Shown here piece by piece: positions 32,510-40,792 of a DNA stretch of 64,000 nucleotides. The stretch lies in assembly GCF_008639165.1 (NCBI RefSeq), contig NZ_CP029197.1, positions 6,080,001-6,144,000 of the forward strand, in the 5' to 3' direction. This DNA is from Streptomyces venezuelae ATCC 10712 (lineage in GTDB: Bacteria > Actinomycetota > Actinomycetes > Streptomycetales > Streptomycetaceae). The notes beneath the pieces were generated by a model. It was not told where the DNA came from and did no database searches. It saw nothing but the letters and a program-made list of their open reading frames with translations. Position 1 is the first letter of the stretch. Every line of letters starts with the position of its first letter. A program made the position numbers and the translations under genes.

Positions 32510-33088
32510 TCAGCGGCGTGGTGGTCGAGTGGTGGTCCGTGCAGGAGCTGCTGGCGGAACGGGAGTGAGCTTGGGCAGATCGCGTGGCAGGGACATCGGC
32601 GGCGGAGTGCCGGGCATCCACAGCGCCATCGCCTCGCTGAAGTGGGTCCGGGGGTCGGTGTCCCAGGAGATGACCGGGCCGTGAGCGTCCATCTGGCGGC
32701 TGATGACCTCGATGCCGGCCGGATGAAGGACGTACCCCCAGTGATGACCTTCGGAGCTGTGCTGGGTGATGACATCCCGCTCGGCGGGCGTCCCGTCGAG
32801 GTTCACGACGCCGGTCATCTCGCGGCTGGGCCACTGCTCGCCGCCGGTCAGCCGCTGGAGCAGGCCCGGGGGCGATCCGTCGAGGAGGTCGGTTCCGATC
32901 TCCTCCCAGGCGAAGACGACGTCGTCCACCAGGTATCGGCTGAGGGCTTCGAGGTCCCGGCCGAAGCGGAAGCGGTAGGCGGCGAGGAGCAGCGGCACCA
33001 TGTTCGGAGGGCTGCTGTCGTACTGGAGGTGAACGCCGGTGTAGCCGCCGTCCGGGTCGGGGCGGGCGATGAAGGCAGGGGATCCCAA
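32510..33088 (-). CDS. hypothetical protein
   Basis: A 192-residue protein: AFIARPDPDGGYTGVHLQYD, LLLAAYRFRFGRDLEALSRY, LVDDVVFAWEEIGTDLLDGS, then RDVITQHSSEGHHWGYVLHP and IEVISRQMDAHGPVISWDTD. The alternating strands and helices suggest a compact alpha/beta domain; the middle motif SSPPNMVPLLL resembles proteins that report clearance of a queue or value, but I do not recognise a family. TTG start 5 bp after GGAG. Pro/Thr/Arg tail as in its neighbours. Confidence 0.6.
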   Translation of the reverse strand: MGSPAFIARPDPDGGYTGVHLQYDSSPPNMVPLLLAAYRFRFGRDLEALSRYLVDDVVFAWEEIGTDLLDGSPPGLLQRLTGGEQWPSREMTGVVNLDGTPAERDVITQHSSEGHHWGYVLHPAGIEVISRQMDAHGPVISWDTDPRTHFSEAMALWMPGTPPPMSLPRDLPKLTPVPPAAPARTTTRPPRR

Positions 33089-33109
33089 GAAGGCTCCAGG
33101 GAGAAGGGA

Positions 33110-33604
33110 TTACGGGGCGTACCTGGGCTGGGGCGCGGAGGACACGGGCGGCCGGGGCGCGCCTGCTGGGCGAGGGGGGTGGCGCGTCGGCGGGGGCGGG
33201 GAAAGGCCGGCCATGCGCTCGGGGACGACGTGGAGGTCTTCACCGAGCCGCCGTACCTGGACGGCGGCGTCGGCGAGGTCCTTCGCCAGGTAGAAAGCGT
33301 CGTCGTCCCCGTCGTCGCGGTCGTACGCGCGGGCCCGGTCGGCTGTGGCATCGAGGAGTTCCGCGAGCCGGGTGAGCAGGCCGCCGGTGCCGTCGACGAG
33401 TTGGTGCAGTACCGCGGCGGCATCCCGCACGTCCGTGCCCGCGAGGACGGCGCTGCTCAGGGCGTTCAACAGGCTGCCGTAGGGGAAGCGAGCGTCGGGC
33501 AGATCGGCGCGGTCGAGGCTCGAGCCGTGCACCCCGGCCGTCGCCGGACCGTGGTCGGCAGAGTCGGTTCGGGAAGGCAGGGAGCTCCCTTTCTGTAGCG
33601 GCAT
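33110..33604 (-). CDS. small helical protein
   Basis: A 164-residue protein. The core is helical (GSLLNALSSAVLAGTDVRDA, VLHQLVDGTGGLLTRLAELL, FYLAKDLADAAVQVRRLGED) with a Pro-rich C-terminus. ATG start with a weak ribosome binding site; a CTG nine codons later sits behind GGGAG and is an alternative, in line with other non-standard starts in this block. Function unknown. Confidence 0.58.
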   Translation of the reverse strand: MPLQKGSSLPSRTDSADHGPATAGVHGSSLDRADLPDARFPYGSLLNALSSAVLAGTDVRDAAAVLHQLVDGTGGLLTRLAELLDATADRARAYDRDDGDDDAFYLAKDLADAAVQVRRLGEDLHVVPERMAGLSPPPPTRHPPRPAGAPRPPVSSAPQPRYAP

Positions 33605-33612
33605 GGCCTGGG

Positions 33613-34431
33613 TTACCGCGCGCGGCCCGACGAGCGCGGGGCGGCGGAGTGCAGAGCCGCCCCGGTAGCAACCCGGCTCGCCTGGGGCGCGTTGGTGCGG
33701 CCCGTCGTGACCACGGCGGTGCCCGATACCGCTGCGGGATGGCGGTAGTTGAGCCCGATCCCGAGCTTGGCCAGCCGGTCGGCGAGGACCTGGATACGTA
33801 CGGCCGTGGCGACGGGCCCGGACTCAGAACGCAGGAGGAACGCACTCTGATTCGGGACGTACTGGAATCCGGTCAGGTACAGGGTGTCTCGGGCTTCAGC
33901 GGGGACGTGTCCGTACGGGGCGCCGAGGAGCCCGTCCTCGTAGCGGACGAGCGTGACCGCGCTGGTCTCTGCTGGTGCCTGTCGGTGGGCCGGAGGGGCA
34001 GGCCGTCGTCGCGCTTGCTCGCGCACGGCCTCCGCGGCCCGGGCGTATCGGGGGAGGAGTCGGCGGGTGATCGCGGCGGCGGCACGGACGGGATCGGTGC
34101 CGATCACGATGCCGTTCGGCTGGGGTACGCCATGGAAGTGGTGCGGCAGGAAGCCAGGTGGCTCCAGCGCGGCGACGAGGAACTGCTGGGGTCTGAGGGG
34201 CCGGTCGATGATGTAGAGCTCTTGTCCGGCCGGGCCGGTGAGGACCGCGTCGTGGCCGAGGACGAACTCGCCGGCAGCCCAGTCGACGTGACCGTTGTCC
34301 CACAGCCGGTCGGCGGTCGGGAACTGATCGCGGTAGGAGGGGTGACGGTGATAGGCGCTTGTCCAGTCACCCGGGAGCCGATCTGCGATCTCCAGGGCGA
34401 AGGCTTCGAGTGGGGGTGAATTCCGCAGCAT
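33613..34431 (-). CDS. LPGxWT-family protein
   Basis: A 272-residue protein, closest paralogue of 20407-21171: LEIADRLPGDWTSAYHRHPS, RLWDNGHVDWAAGEFVLGHD, AVLTGPAGQELYIIDRPLRP, FLVAALEPPGFLPHHFHGVP, and ITRRLLPRYARAAEAVREQA. The second half (LVRYEDGLLGAPYGHVPAEA, YLTGFQYVPNQSAFLLRSES) and tail also match that protein in type. ATG start behind GGAG. The repeated AVLTxxxGxxLxxID pattern suggests a conserved strand pair. Function unknown. Confidence 0.68.
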   Translation of the reverse strand: MLRNSPPLEAFALEIADRLPGDWTSAYHRHPSYRDQFPTADRLWDNGHVDWAAGEFVLGHDAVLTGPAGQELYIIDRPLRPQQFLVAALEPPGFLPHHFHGVPQPNGIVIGTDPVRAAAAITRRLLPRYARAAEAVREQARRRPAPPAHRQAPAETSAVTLVRYEDGLLGAPYGHVPAEARDTLYLTGFQYVPNQSAFLLRSESGPVATAVRIQVLADRLAKLGIGLNYRHPAAVSGTAVVTTGRTNAPQASRVATGAALHSAAPRSSGRAR

Positions 34432-34482
34432 GGTCTCCGATATGTCGTGGGCGTGGCCAGTCGAGGTACGAGGCTGGGGCGC

Positions 34483-34995
34483 CTACAGGTCCTCGTGGTC
34501 GCGGTACCAGTCGGCGTCGTCGAGGGTGTCCTGCTGGTACTGGAAGACGGCTTCCTCCAGCGGGTGGAGGCTGGAGATTCCGGGGTGGGAGCGGAAGGCG
34601 TCGGTGCGCTCGTGGATGTACTGCTGGGTGTCCGCGGCGGCGGTGATGGTGCGGACGGTGTTCCGCGAGGAGATCAGGCCCCACTGCGTCATGTCCGTCG
34701 GGGTGGTGTGCTTCATCCACACCCAGATCCCGTTACCGAGCTTGATGATGCTCTCGGGGTGGTACAGGCCGCCGGTCCTCTTGTTGCGGCGAGGGCTGCG
34801 GCGCTCGCCGAGGTCCCGCATCAGGCCCTGGGCGGCCTTCCTCAGGACTGCGCCCTCCAGGTCGTCGCGCTCTCGGATCCGGGCATACAGGTCGTCGAGG
34901 AAGTCGTCCTTGTGCATACGGCCGGCGTCGGTGGTGACGTGCTGGGCGGCTTCGAGGGCGAGCTGGCGTAGCTGGGGGTCGGAGGAGTACTTCAC
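34483..34995 (-). CDS. hypothetical protein downstream of the ParB-like gene
   Basis: A 170-residue charged protein: LRQLALEAAQHVTTDAGRMH, FLDDLYARIRERDDLEGAVL, GLYHPESIIKLGNGIWVWMK, RNTVRTITAAADTQQYIHER, and an acidic end (DTLDDADWYRDHEDL). Its GTG overlaps the stop of the ParB-like gene (GTGA), so both are probably made together and it may be a partition partner. It has no Walker motif and so is not a ParA ATPase. Family not recognised. Confidence 0.6.
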   Translation of the reverse strand: MKYSSDPQLRQLALEAAQHVTTDAGRMHKDDFLDDLYARIRERDDLEGAVLRKAAQGLMRDLGERRSPRRNKRTGGLYHPESIIKLGNGIWVWMKHTTPTDMTQWGLISSRNTVRTITAAADTQQYIHERTDAFRSHPGISSLHPLEEAVFQYQQDTLDDADWYRDHEDL

Positions 34996-35807
34996 GGGAG
35001 GTCGCGGTCCTTCCAGACGGCGGCGATTTCGGCCAGGGCGGTTGCGGCGTGCTCGATCACTTCGCGGGTGACGGCGCGGCCGGGCGGGGCGAGTTCGGGG
35101 TCGTACTGGGCGAAGGTGCGGCTGCCGCGTATCTGGGCGAGGGCGGGGAGAACCTCGCAGAGCAGGTTGGTGGCGACCCGGCGCTGCCGCAGGTCCTCTT
35201 CGAGTCGGGCTTTCCGCTCCGCCCAGGCACCCTGGACAGTCAGTTCGCCCTCGACCACACGATCAGCGAGCTGAGGGTCCTCGACGCGCAAGCGGGCGAG
35301 CTGCGATTCTGCTGAATCTGCCTGGGCCTTGGCCTCACGGGCGGCCTTGTAGGCGTCGTCCAGGGAGACCGCACCGGAGATGACACCGTCCACGAGGTCC
35401 GGTGCGTGACGCAGCACGGTCCTGGCCTGTCCGATCCGCCCGATGGAGAGGCCGGTCTGTTCAGAAACTGAACGCGCGGTCTGTTCAGTCTCTGAACGCC
35501 CGGCATGTTCAGAAACTGAACATGCCGAGGCCGCGATCATCGCGAGCTGCCCCTTGGTCAGGTGACGCCGACGGCTGTTGACAGACAGCACGTAGGCTCG
35601 GGCATCGTCTCCTTCGTACGTGATGTACTCGGGTTCGACACCGGCGATCTCGCAGGCGCGCAGACGGTTCTTGCCGTCAAGGATTCGGCCTGTGGCGTCC
35701 AAGACGACAGGCTGACGAAGGCCGTGCTCGCGGATGTCCTCCGCGAGGGCGTGGAGCTCTTCCTCATCGAGCATGGGGAAGAGTGCGGTGGTCGGGTGTA
35801 GGTCGAT
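34992..35807 (-). CDS. ParB-like nuclease-fold DNA-binding protein, apparent ATC start
   Basis: Predicted 271 residues. The N-terminal ParB/sulfiredoxin fold runs DLHPTTALFPMLDEEELHAL, AEDIREHGLRQPVVLDATGR, ILDGKNRLRACEIAGVEPEY. A helix-turn-helix region follows (SVSEQTGLSIGRIGQARTVL), then long helices. ParB proteins bind centromere sites or act as plasmid regulators. The first ATG (in FPMLDEEEL) would cut off the conserved first strand. ATC at 35805-35807, 7 bp after ACAGGA, is the only well-placed initiator. The HTH-proximal part contains three 8-residue repeats encoded by 24-bp DNA repeats. It is next to the secretion genes, but no ParA is seen. Confidence 0.78.
   Translation of the reverse strand: MDLHPTTALFPMLDEEELHALAEDIREHGLRQPVVLDATGRILDGKNRLRACEIAGVEPEYITYEGDDARAYVLSVNSRRRHLTKGQLAMIAASACSVSEHAGRSETEQTARSVSEQTGLSIGRIGQARTVLRHAPDLVDGVISGAVSLDDAYKAAREAKAQADSAESQLARLRVEDPQLADRVVEGELTVQGAWAERKARLEEDLRQRRVATNLLCEVLPALAQIRGSRTFAQYDPELAPPGRAVTREVIEHAATALAEIAAVWKDRDLP
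35459..35521. repeat. three palindromes GTTCAG-N3-CTGAAC at 24-bp spacing
   Basis: Three copies of the 15-bp palindrome GTTCAGAAACTGAAC or GTTCAGTCTCTGAAC at 35459-35473, 35483-35497 and 35507-35521, each 24 bp from the last. They lie inside the ParB-like gene and encode an 8-residue repeat there. Arms are perfect in all three copies and only the 3-bp centre varies. Confidence 0.85.
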
Positions 35808-35848
35808 GGTGTTGTCCTGTCGATGTGCAGTGTTGGTCGGTTGGGCAC

Positions 35849-37363
35849 TCAGTGCATGCGGGCGTCGGTGTCGAAGAGCGACTTCTCGGTGGGGTGGAGG
35901 AGGTGCTGGACGACGAAGCTCCGGCCGGCGACGCGCCACAGGCCGCGTCCGCGGGTGAGGTGGGAAATGGCCTCGGTCTCGACGGCGGTGAGGCCGAGGA
36001 GGGTGGCGGCGGCCTGGATTTGGTCGGTTTCCTGGCGGTAGATGATGCGGGTGGAGCAGTCGGCCAGGAGTCCTTTGGCGAGGGCTCGGCCCTGGGATCC
36101 GGCGTCGCCTGCGGTGAGCAGGTCGGACAGCCGGTGGATGACCATGAGGTTGGCGATGCCGAGGCCGCGGCTCAGCTTCCACTGGGCCTGCATGCGCTGG
36201 AGGAGGCCGGGGTGGCGCATCAGCCTCCACGCCTCGTCGTAGACGATCCAGCGCCTCCCGCCGTCGGGGTCGGTGAGGGCCGCTTCCATCCACGCCGAGG
36301 CGCAGGTCATGGCCAGTACCAGCGCGGTGTCGTCGCCGGATCCCCCGAGCCGGGACAGGTCGATGGAGAGCATCGGGCTTGTCGGGTCGAAGGCCACCGT
36401 GGAGGGGGCGTCGAACATGCCGGCGAGGTCGCCGTGGACGAGGCGGCGCAGGGCGTGGGAGAGGTCGCGGGCGGCGTCGCCGAGGTGGCCGGAGACGGTG
36501 CCGGCGGCGGCGTCGAGGAGGTGGGGCTGGGCGAGGGTGTGGGCGATGTCGCCGAGCAGCGGGGCTCGGCCGGCGGCGGTGGCGGCCTGGACGACTCCGT
36601 CCAGGGCGATGTCGAGGGCGGTGTGCTCCATGGGCAGCAGGTCGCGGCCGAGGACGGTGCGGGCGAGGGAACCGAGGAGGAGCAGGCGGCGTTTGCGGAC
36701 CTCGCCGGCCCAGTCCGCGTCCGAGATGGACGGAGGCTTAGGGGCCGCGTCGAGGGGGTTGAGCCGTCCCGGGAGCCCGGGGCCGAGGGCGATGGAAGTG
36801 CCGCCGAGCGCGGTGGCGACCGGCGTCCATTCGCCCTTCGGATCACACGGGACGTAGACGCGGTAGCCGAAGGCGACCGAGCGGAGCGCGAAGGACTTCG
36901 CGAGGGCGCTCTTGCCCTGACCGATGACCCCGGCCAGAAGAATGTTCGGGTTGGTGAAGCCCTCGACTTTTCCGTACAGGGAGAAGGGGTCGAAGACGAA
37001 GGACCCTTCGGCGTGGACGTCGCGGCCGATGTAGATGCCCTCGGCGCCGAGGCCGCCTTCGGCGAGGAAGGGGTAGGCACCGGAAGCGGTGGCGGTGGTC
37101 ATGCGGTGGGCGGGCAGGCGCAGGCGTTTGCCGCGGGCGGAGGCAGTGCCGGGGCGGCCGGCGGGAGCGTAGAGCGGCGCGGGCATCTCTGCCTCTGCCG
37201 CCGTGGCGCCGGCGGTCTCCACGGCGGCGGCCTGCGCTTTGGCGCGGGCTTCGGCGAGCTGCTTGCGGGCTGCGCGCCGGGCGGTGCGGTCGGCGCCGTG
37301 CGGGGTGAACAGGGGGCTGGCCGAGGCGCGGCGAGCCCGCCGTCCGGGGCGGTGTCGGGACAT
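35849..37363 (-). CDS. VirB4/TraC-like type IV secretion ATPase
   Basis: A 504-residue cytoplasmic or membrane-associated ATPase that would energise assembly or transfer in a conjugation channel. Walker A is GVIGQGKSALAKS (145-157), preceded by FVFDPFSLYGKVEGFTNPNI. The GDPKGEW-like segment VPCDPKGEWTPVA follows, Walker B is RWIVYDEAWRLMRHP, and ANLMVIHRLSDLLTAGDAGS plus STRIIYRQETDQIQAAATLL match the C-terminal VirB4 region. It is shorter than VirB4 of Gram-negative systems because the N-terminal domain is reduced to an Ala/Arg-rich leader. ATG start. It is 41 bp upstream of the ParB-like gene. Confidence 0.9.
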   Translation of the reverse strand: MSRHRPGRRARRASASPLFTPHGADRTARRAARKQLAEARAKAQAAAVETAGATAAEAEMPAPLYAPAGRPGTASARGKRLRLPAHRMTTATASGAYPFLAEGGLGAEGIYIGRDVHAEGSFVFDPFSLYGKVEGFTNPNILLAGVIGQGKSALAKSFALRSVAFGYRVYVPCDPKGEWTPVATALGGTSIALGPGLPGRLNPLDAAPKPPSISDADWAGEVRKRRLLLLGSLARTVLGRDLLPMEHTALDIALDGVVQAATAAGRAPLLGDIAHTLAQPHLLDAAAGTVSGHLGDAARDLSHALRRLVHGDLAGMFDAPSTVAFDPTSPMLSIDLSRLGGSGDDTALVLAMTCASAWMEAALTDPDGGRRWIVYDEAWRLMRHPGLLQRMQAQWKLSRGLGIANLMVIHRLSDLLTAGDAGSQGRALAKGLLADCSTRIIYRQETDQIQAAATLLGLTAVETEAISHLTRGRGLWRVAGRSFVVQHLLHPTEKSLFDTDARMH

Positions 37364-37393
37364 GGCTGGGGGATCGTTTCTGCGCGAGGTGGC

Positions 37394-37807
37394 TCAGGCG
37401 GTGCCGTGGTCGGCCGGGGTGGTCTTGCGACGGACGGCGTGGCCGGAGGCGAGGTGGCGCTGGCAGATGGTGAGGACGAGCGGGCCGTCGGGGAGCCGGT
37501 CGGGGGTGCAGGCGGGGGCGGCGGGCAGGGTGTGGAAGGCGTCGTGGAGGCTGGCGGTGGCCTGCCAGAGCCGCAGGTGCGCGGTGGCCAGATGCCGTCC
37601 TGACGTGGGGTGTTCGGGGCGCACGGTCTCGGCGAGCTGGTCGAGGAGCAGGTGCAGGCGGGTGACGTGCTCGTGCAGGTTGTCGAGGTGTCGCCGGTCG
37701 GCCGGGGTGCCCCGGCCGATGGACCGGGCGTGGTGGCGGATGCCGGCGGTCGCGGCCCGCAGGTACGGGTGGGCGTCCGTCGGGTCGGTCGCGGTGATGG
37801 TGGCCAA
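37394..37807 (-). CDS. small helical protein between secretion genes
   Basis: A 137-residue protein of helical hairpins (LRAATAGIRHHARSIGRGTP, LHEHVTRLHLLLDQLAETVR, RLWQATASLHDAFHTLPAAP). It sits between the VirB4-like gene and the SCO6880-like gene, all leftward with short gaps. TTG start with a weak ribosome binding site. No signal peptide. It could be a soluble partner of the channel, but this rests on position only. Confidence 0.6.
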   Translation of the reverse strand: MATITATDPTDAHPYLRAATAGIRHHARSIGRGTPADRRHLDNLHEHVTRLHLLLDQLAETVRPEHPTSGRHLATAHLRLWQATASLHDAFHTLPAAPACTPDRLPDGPLVLTICQRHLASGHAVRRKTTPADHGTA

Positions 37808-37856
37808 GAGCGTGGGGTCTTTCTGCGGTGGCCTGGATGGATCAGGCGGCGAAGCC

Positions 37857-39329
37857 CTACTTGTCCTGGGCGGTGCGGGCGAGGGGGAGTGCGGCGAGGG
37901 CGAACGCGTCGGGCTGCTGGTAGTCGAGGCGGCGCAGGTCGACCTGGGCGGTGACGGCGGCAGTCTCGATCTGAGCGCAGGCTGCGTCCAGGGCCTGGTC
38001 GGTGTCGGCGGAGACGGTGAGCAGGCCAGTCATGGCGACGTCGGCGTGGCCGGCGATGAGCTGCCTCTCGCGTTCCTTGACGTCGCCGTACTCGACGACG
38101 TCGGCCTCGGAGTCGACCTGTCCGCGGCGGGCGCGCTCGTTGGCGTCGGCGATGATCGTCGCCTTGGTGCGCTGGACGTCGCGGATCGCGGACTCGAAGC
38201 CCTGGGGGACATAGATGAGGGAGAAGGAGCGGCGCACTCCGGCGGTGAACAGCAGCTGGTGGAGGAAGCCCGCGAGGACTTCGGTGCGCGGCCAGTTCTC
38301 GACCCAGTAGGTGGTGTGGCGGGCAGTGTCGGTGATGAGCCGGTCGTGTTCCTCGACCTGGACGACGGGGCCGGCGGCGGCGGGGTCGGCTTCGGCGCGG
38401 CCGGTGTCCGACCACTGCTGCAGCGCGGCCAGGGCCTTGGGGTCGTAGGCGGTGCGGATGACGGCGGCGACTTCCCGCGCGTTCAGCCAGCCGTTCACGG
38501 TCAGACCGGCGGTGCGGGCTGCCTGGGTGAGGGAGGAGGTGGCCTGGCCGAGGACGGTGAAGGCGCCGGGCAGCCCGCCGCCGGCCTGGCTGATCAGGCG
38601 CTTGGCGGCCTTCAAGTCGAGGGAGATGGCCAGGTACGTCTCGTGCGGGGCGGCTGCCGGGCCGGCGGAGGCGACGAGATCGCTGTAGACCTGGCCTGCG
38701 AGCTGGGTACCGGGCCGGCCGTGGGTGTTCCAGTGCCGGGTCAGGGTGTCGCCGGAGTCGGGGACGGTCCGCTCCAGGACCTGGACGGTGGCGACGTGCC
38801 CGGTGCGCGCGATCCCGGCCAGGGCCCGCCCCCACGCCTGGACGTGAGAGTTCTGGGTGGCGGGGTCCAGCAGGGCGAATGCACGGCTGGTCACCCGGGC
38901 GACCGCGGTGAGGGTCTGCTGGTGGGGATCGTGCAGAGCGGCGGCCTGTCCGTCGGCCGGGGTGACCACCTTGATCGAAGCGGCTGTTCCCGGCAGGTGC
39001 AGGGTTCCTTCGGCGCGCGGGCGGGACACCGGACGGGCGAGCCACAGGGTCTGCCCGGTGCGGCGGCGCTGCGCGTAGCGGGCGACGATCGGCGCCCAGT
39101 CGATCAGGGACCGGCCCCGGCGGCGGACGGCGACGAGGGCGGCGATCCCCGCCCACAGCGGAGTGAGGATCAGGGCGCCGGGCAGGCCGGTGGTCACGAC
39201 GGTGACCAGGAGCAGCGCGAGCGCTGCGGAGGTGAGGACGAGCTGGGGCAGCGAGAGGCCGAGCAGGATCCCGCGGCGGGACCTGGTCGGGAACTTCACC
39301 GTCATTGGGGTGATCGTGAGGTCAGACAA
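37857..39329 (-). CDS. SCO6880-like membrane-anchored secretion protein
   Basis: A 490-residue protein. Two close hydrophobic segments near the N-terminus (GILLGLSLPQLVLTSAALAL, GALILTPLWAGIAALVAV) are followed by a large soluble domain (IDWAPIVARYAQRRRTGQTL, VNGWLNAREVAAVIRTAYDP, RSFSLIYVPQGFESAIRDVQ, TGLLTVSADTDQALDAACAQ). I recognise this as the actinobacterial SCO6880 family, regularly found beside VirB4-like ATPases. By position it could correspond to the VirB3 plus VirB4 N-terminal part of other systems, with the ATPase supplied separately; that is inference. Start: TTG 8 bp after GGAAAG, giving SDLTITPMTVKF; a TTG 14 codons upstream is less likely. Confidence 0.78.
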   Translation of the reverse strand: MSDLTITPMTVKFPTRSRRGILLGLSLPQLVLTSAALALLLVTVVTTGLPGALILTPLWAGIAALVAVRRRGRSLIDWAPIVARYAQRRRTGQTLWLARPVSRPRAEGTLHLPGTAASIKVVTPADGQAAALHDPHQQTLTAVARVTSRAFALLDPATQNSHVQAWGRALAGIARTGHVATVQVLERTVPDSGDTLTRHWNTHGRPGTQLAGQVYSDLVASAGPAAAPHETYLAISLDLKAAKRLISQAGGGLPGAFTVLGQATSSLTQAARTAGLTVNGWLNAREVAAVIRTAYDPKALAALQQWSDTGRAEADPAAAGPVVQVEEHDRLITDTARHTTYWVENWPRTEVLAGFLHQLLFTAGVRRSFSLIYVPQGFESAIRDVQRTKATIIADANERARRGQVDSEADVVEYGDVKERERQLIAGHADVAMTGLLTVSADTDQALDAACAQIETAAVTAQVDLRRLDYQQPDAFALAALPLARTAQDK

Positions 39330-39413
39330 GGCAAGGGCTTTCCGAAGGAGGCGGCCCCCGGGACGGGACACAGCGTTCGTGTCCCGTCCCGGGAACCAGG
39401 GGAGTGTCGGGTG

Positions 39414-40766
39414 TCAGGAACCGGCGGGGGACTGCGGCGTCGTGAACGGGCTGCCGCCCGTGCCGGACTCGGAGCCCTGCGCGGCACCGACGACGCCGGC
39501 GCTCGGGGGCGCTCCGTCCTGCGTGCTGCGCGGTGTGGCACCCGCGGGAGGGCCGCCGGGGGCGCTGTTGCCGGCCCCGACGGAGTTGCCCGAGTCCTGG
39601 GCCGCCGGGCTGGTCGGCATGGAGCTGACCGCCTCGTTCAGGCCGCTCTGGACCTTGTCCATGGCCGGTGATGCTCCGGTGCCGCCACCGCTTCCGGAAG
39701 GGCTGGAGGCGATGTCGCCGGGGAATCCACCGCTGCCTGCGGCCGGGCCCTGCGGCGATGCAGCTCCGGCCCCGGCGGCAGCGCCGCCGGTTCCTGCGGT
39801 GGCTGCTGCGGCTGCCGCCTTGCGGGTCGCGTTCTCGGCGTGCTGCTTGGCGAGCTGGGCTCCGGCTCCGCCGGAGCGGTGCAGGGTCTCACCGTCGGTG
39901 GACTCCGCTGCCCAGTGCACGAACTTAAAGGTCGCGTAGGGGCAGAGCATCACCAAGAGCATGATGACGATGCCGGCCATGACGTCGGCGAGCGCGGCGA
40001 TTCCGCCGTTCGCGTCGGTCTTGCCCATGGCGGAGATGCCGAGGAGGAAGACCACGGTCATCAGCAGCTTGGAGACGATCAGGGTGGCGGTCGCCTCGAT
40101 CCAGCCGCGCCGCCAGCGGCGGGCGGCCTCCCATCCGCCGCCCGCTCCGGCGAAGACCGCTAGGGTCACGAGCACGAGGATGCCGACCTTGCGGACCATC
40201 ATGACGCACCAGTACATGACGGCGCCGACGGCGGCGCCGAGGGCTGCGAGGGCGGCCACCAGCCAGCCGAGTGGGGAGATCGCGGCGATCTGCGAGACCT
40301 TCACCATGCGGCGGACGGCGTCGTCGATGGAGGTGCCGGCTGCCGCGAACAGCGAGTCGGACAGGGCGTCGACGACTTCGATCGCGACCGTGGTCAGGGC
40401 GATGGCGGCGAAGCAGAAGATCACGCCGCTGGCGGTGCCGGTGAACGCCTGGCCGAGTGCCTGTCCGTCGCGCTTCATCGCGGCCCGGACGAGCTGGGCG
40501 CAGAAGGTGGCGACGAGGATGGTCAGCCCGATCGGCAGCAGCATCTCGTAGTTGTCGCGGAACCATCCGGCGCCGAGGTCGATCTTGGTGGTGGTGTTGA
40601 CGGCCTCGGCGGCCAGGTCGGCGGCTGCGGCGGCGAGTTCGCCGCAGGATTTGGCGATCCAGTTGCCGATGCCTTCGGTGATCGCCTTGCCCGGGTCGGA
40701 GACGAAGTCGATCGCGTCGGCGGCGTCGCAGAGCTTGCCCGCGACCGGAAGAGCGCAGAAGTCCAC
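39414..40766 (-). CDS. VirB6/TrbL-like polytopic membrane protein
   Basis: A 450-residue protein. After an amphipathic N-terminus (FCALPVAGKLCDAADAIDFV) there are at least five or six hydrophobic segments (MLLPIGLTILVATFCAQLV, SGVIFCFAAIALTTVAIEVV, LGWLVAALAALGAAVGAVMY, VGILVLVTLAVFAGAGGG, LIVSKLLMTVVFLLGISAMG, VMAGIVIMLLVMLCPYATFK). A long Gly/Ala/Pro/Ser-rich C-terminal tail of about 150 residues follows. This is the layout of TrbL/VirB6 inner-membrane channel components in actinobacterial conjugation systems. Start: GTG 7 bp after AGGAGGA, one of the strongest ribosome binding sites in the cluster. Confidence 0.82.
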   Translation of the reverse strand: MDFCALPVAGKLCDAADAIDFVSDPGKAITEGIGNWIAKSCGELAAAAADLAAEAVNTTTKIDLGAGWFRDNYEMLLPIGLTILVATFCAQLVRAAMKRDGQALGQAFTGTASGVIFCFAAIALTTVAIEVVDALSDSLFAAAGTSIDDAVRRMVKVSQIAAISPLGWLVAALAALGAAVGAVMYWCVMMVRKVGILVLVTLAVFAGAGGGWEAARRWRRGWIEATATLIVSKLLMTVVFLLGISAMGKTDANGGIAALADVMAGIVIMLLVMLCPYATFKFVHWAAESTDGETLHRSGGAGAQLAKQHAENATRKAAAAAATAGTGGAAAGAGAASPQGPAAGSGGFPGDIASSPSGSGGGTGASPAMDKVQSGLNEAVSSMPTSPAAQDSGNSVGAGNSAPGGPPAGATPRSTQDGAPPSAGVVGAAQGSESGTGGSPFTTPQSPAGS

Positions 40767-40792
40767 GACGGACTCCTCCTATCTGTTGCGGT

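Noticed and set aside
37099..39156. Minus-strand open frame of 685 codons across the secretion genes
   Set aside because: Off-frame shadow of the VirB4-like and SCO6880-like genes, with Arg/Pro-rich low-complexity sequence.
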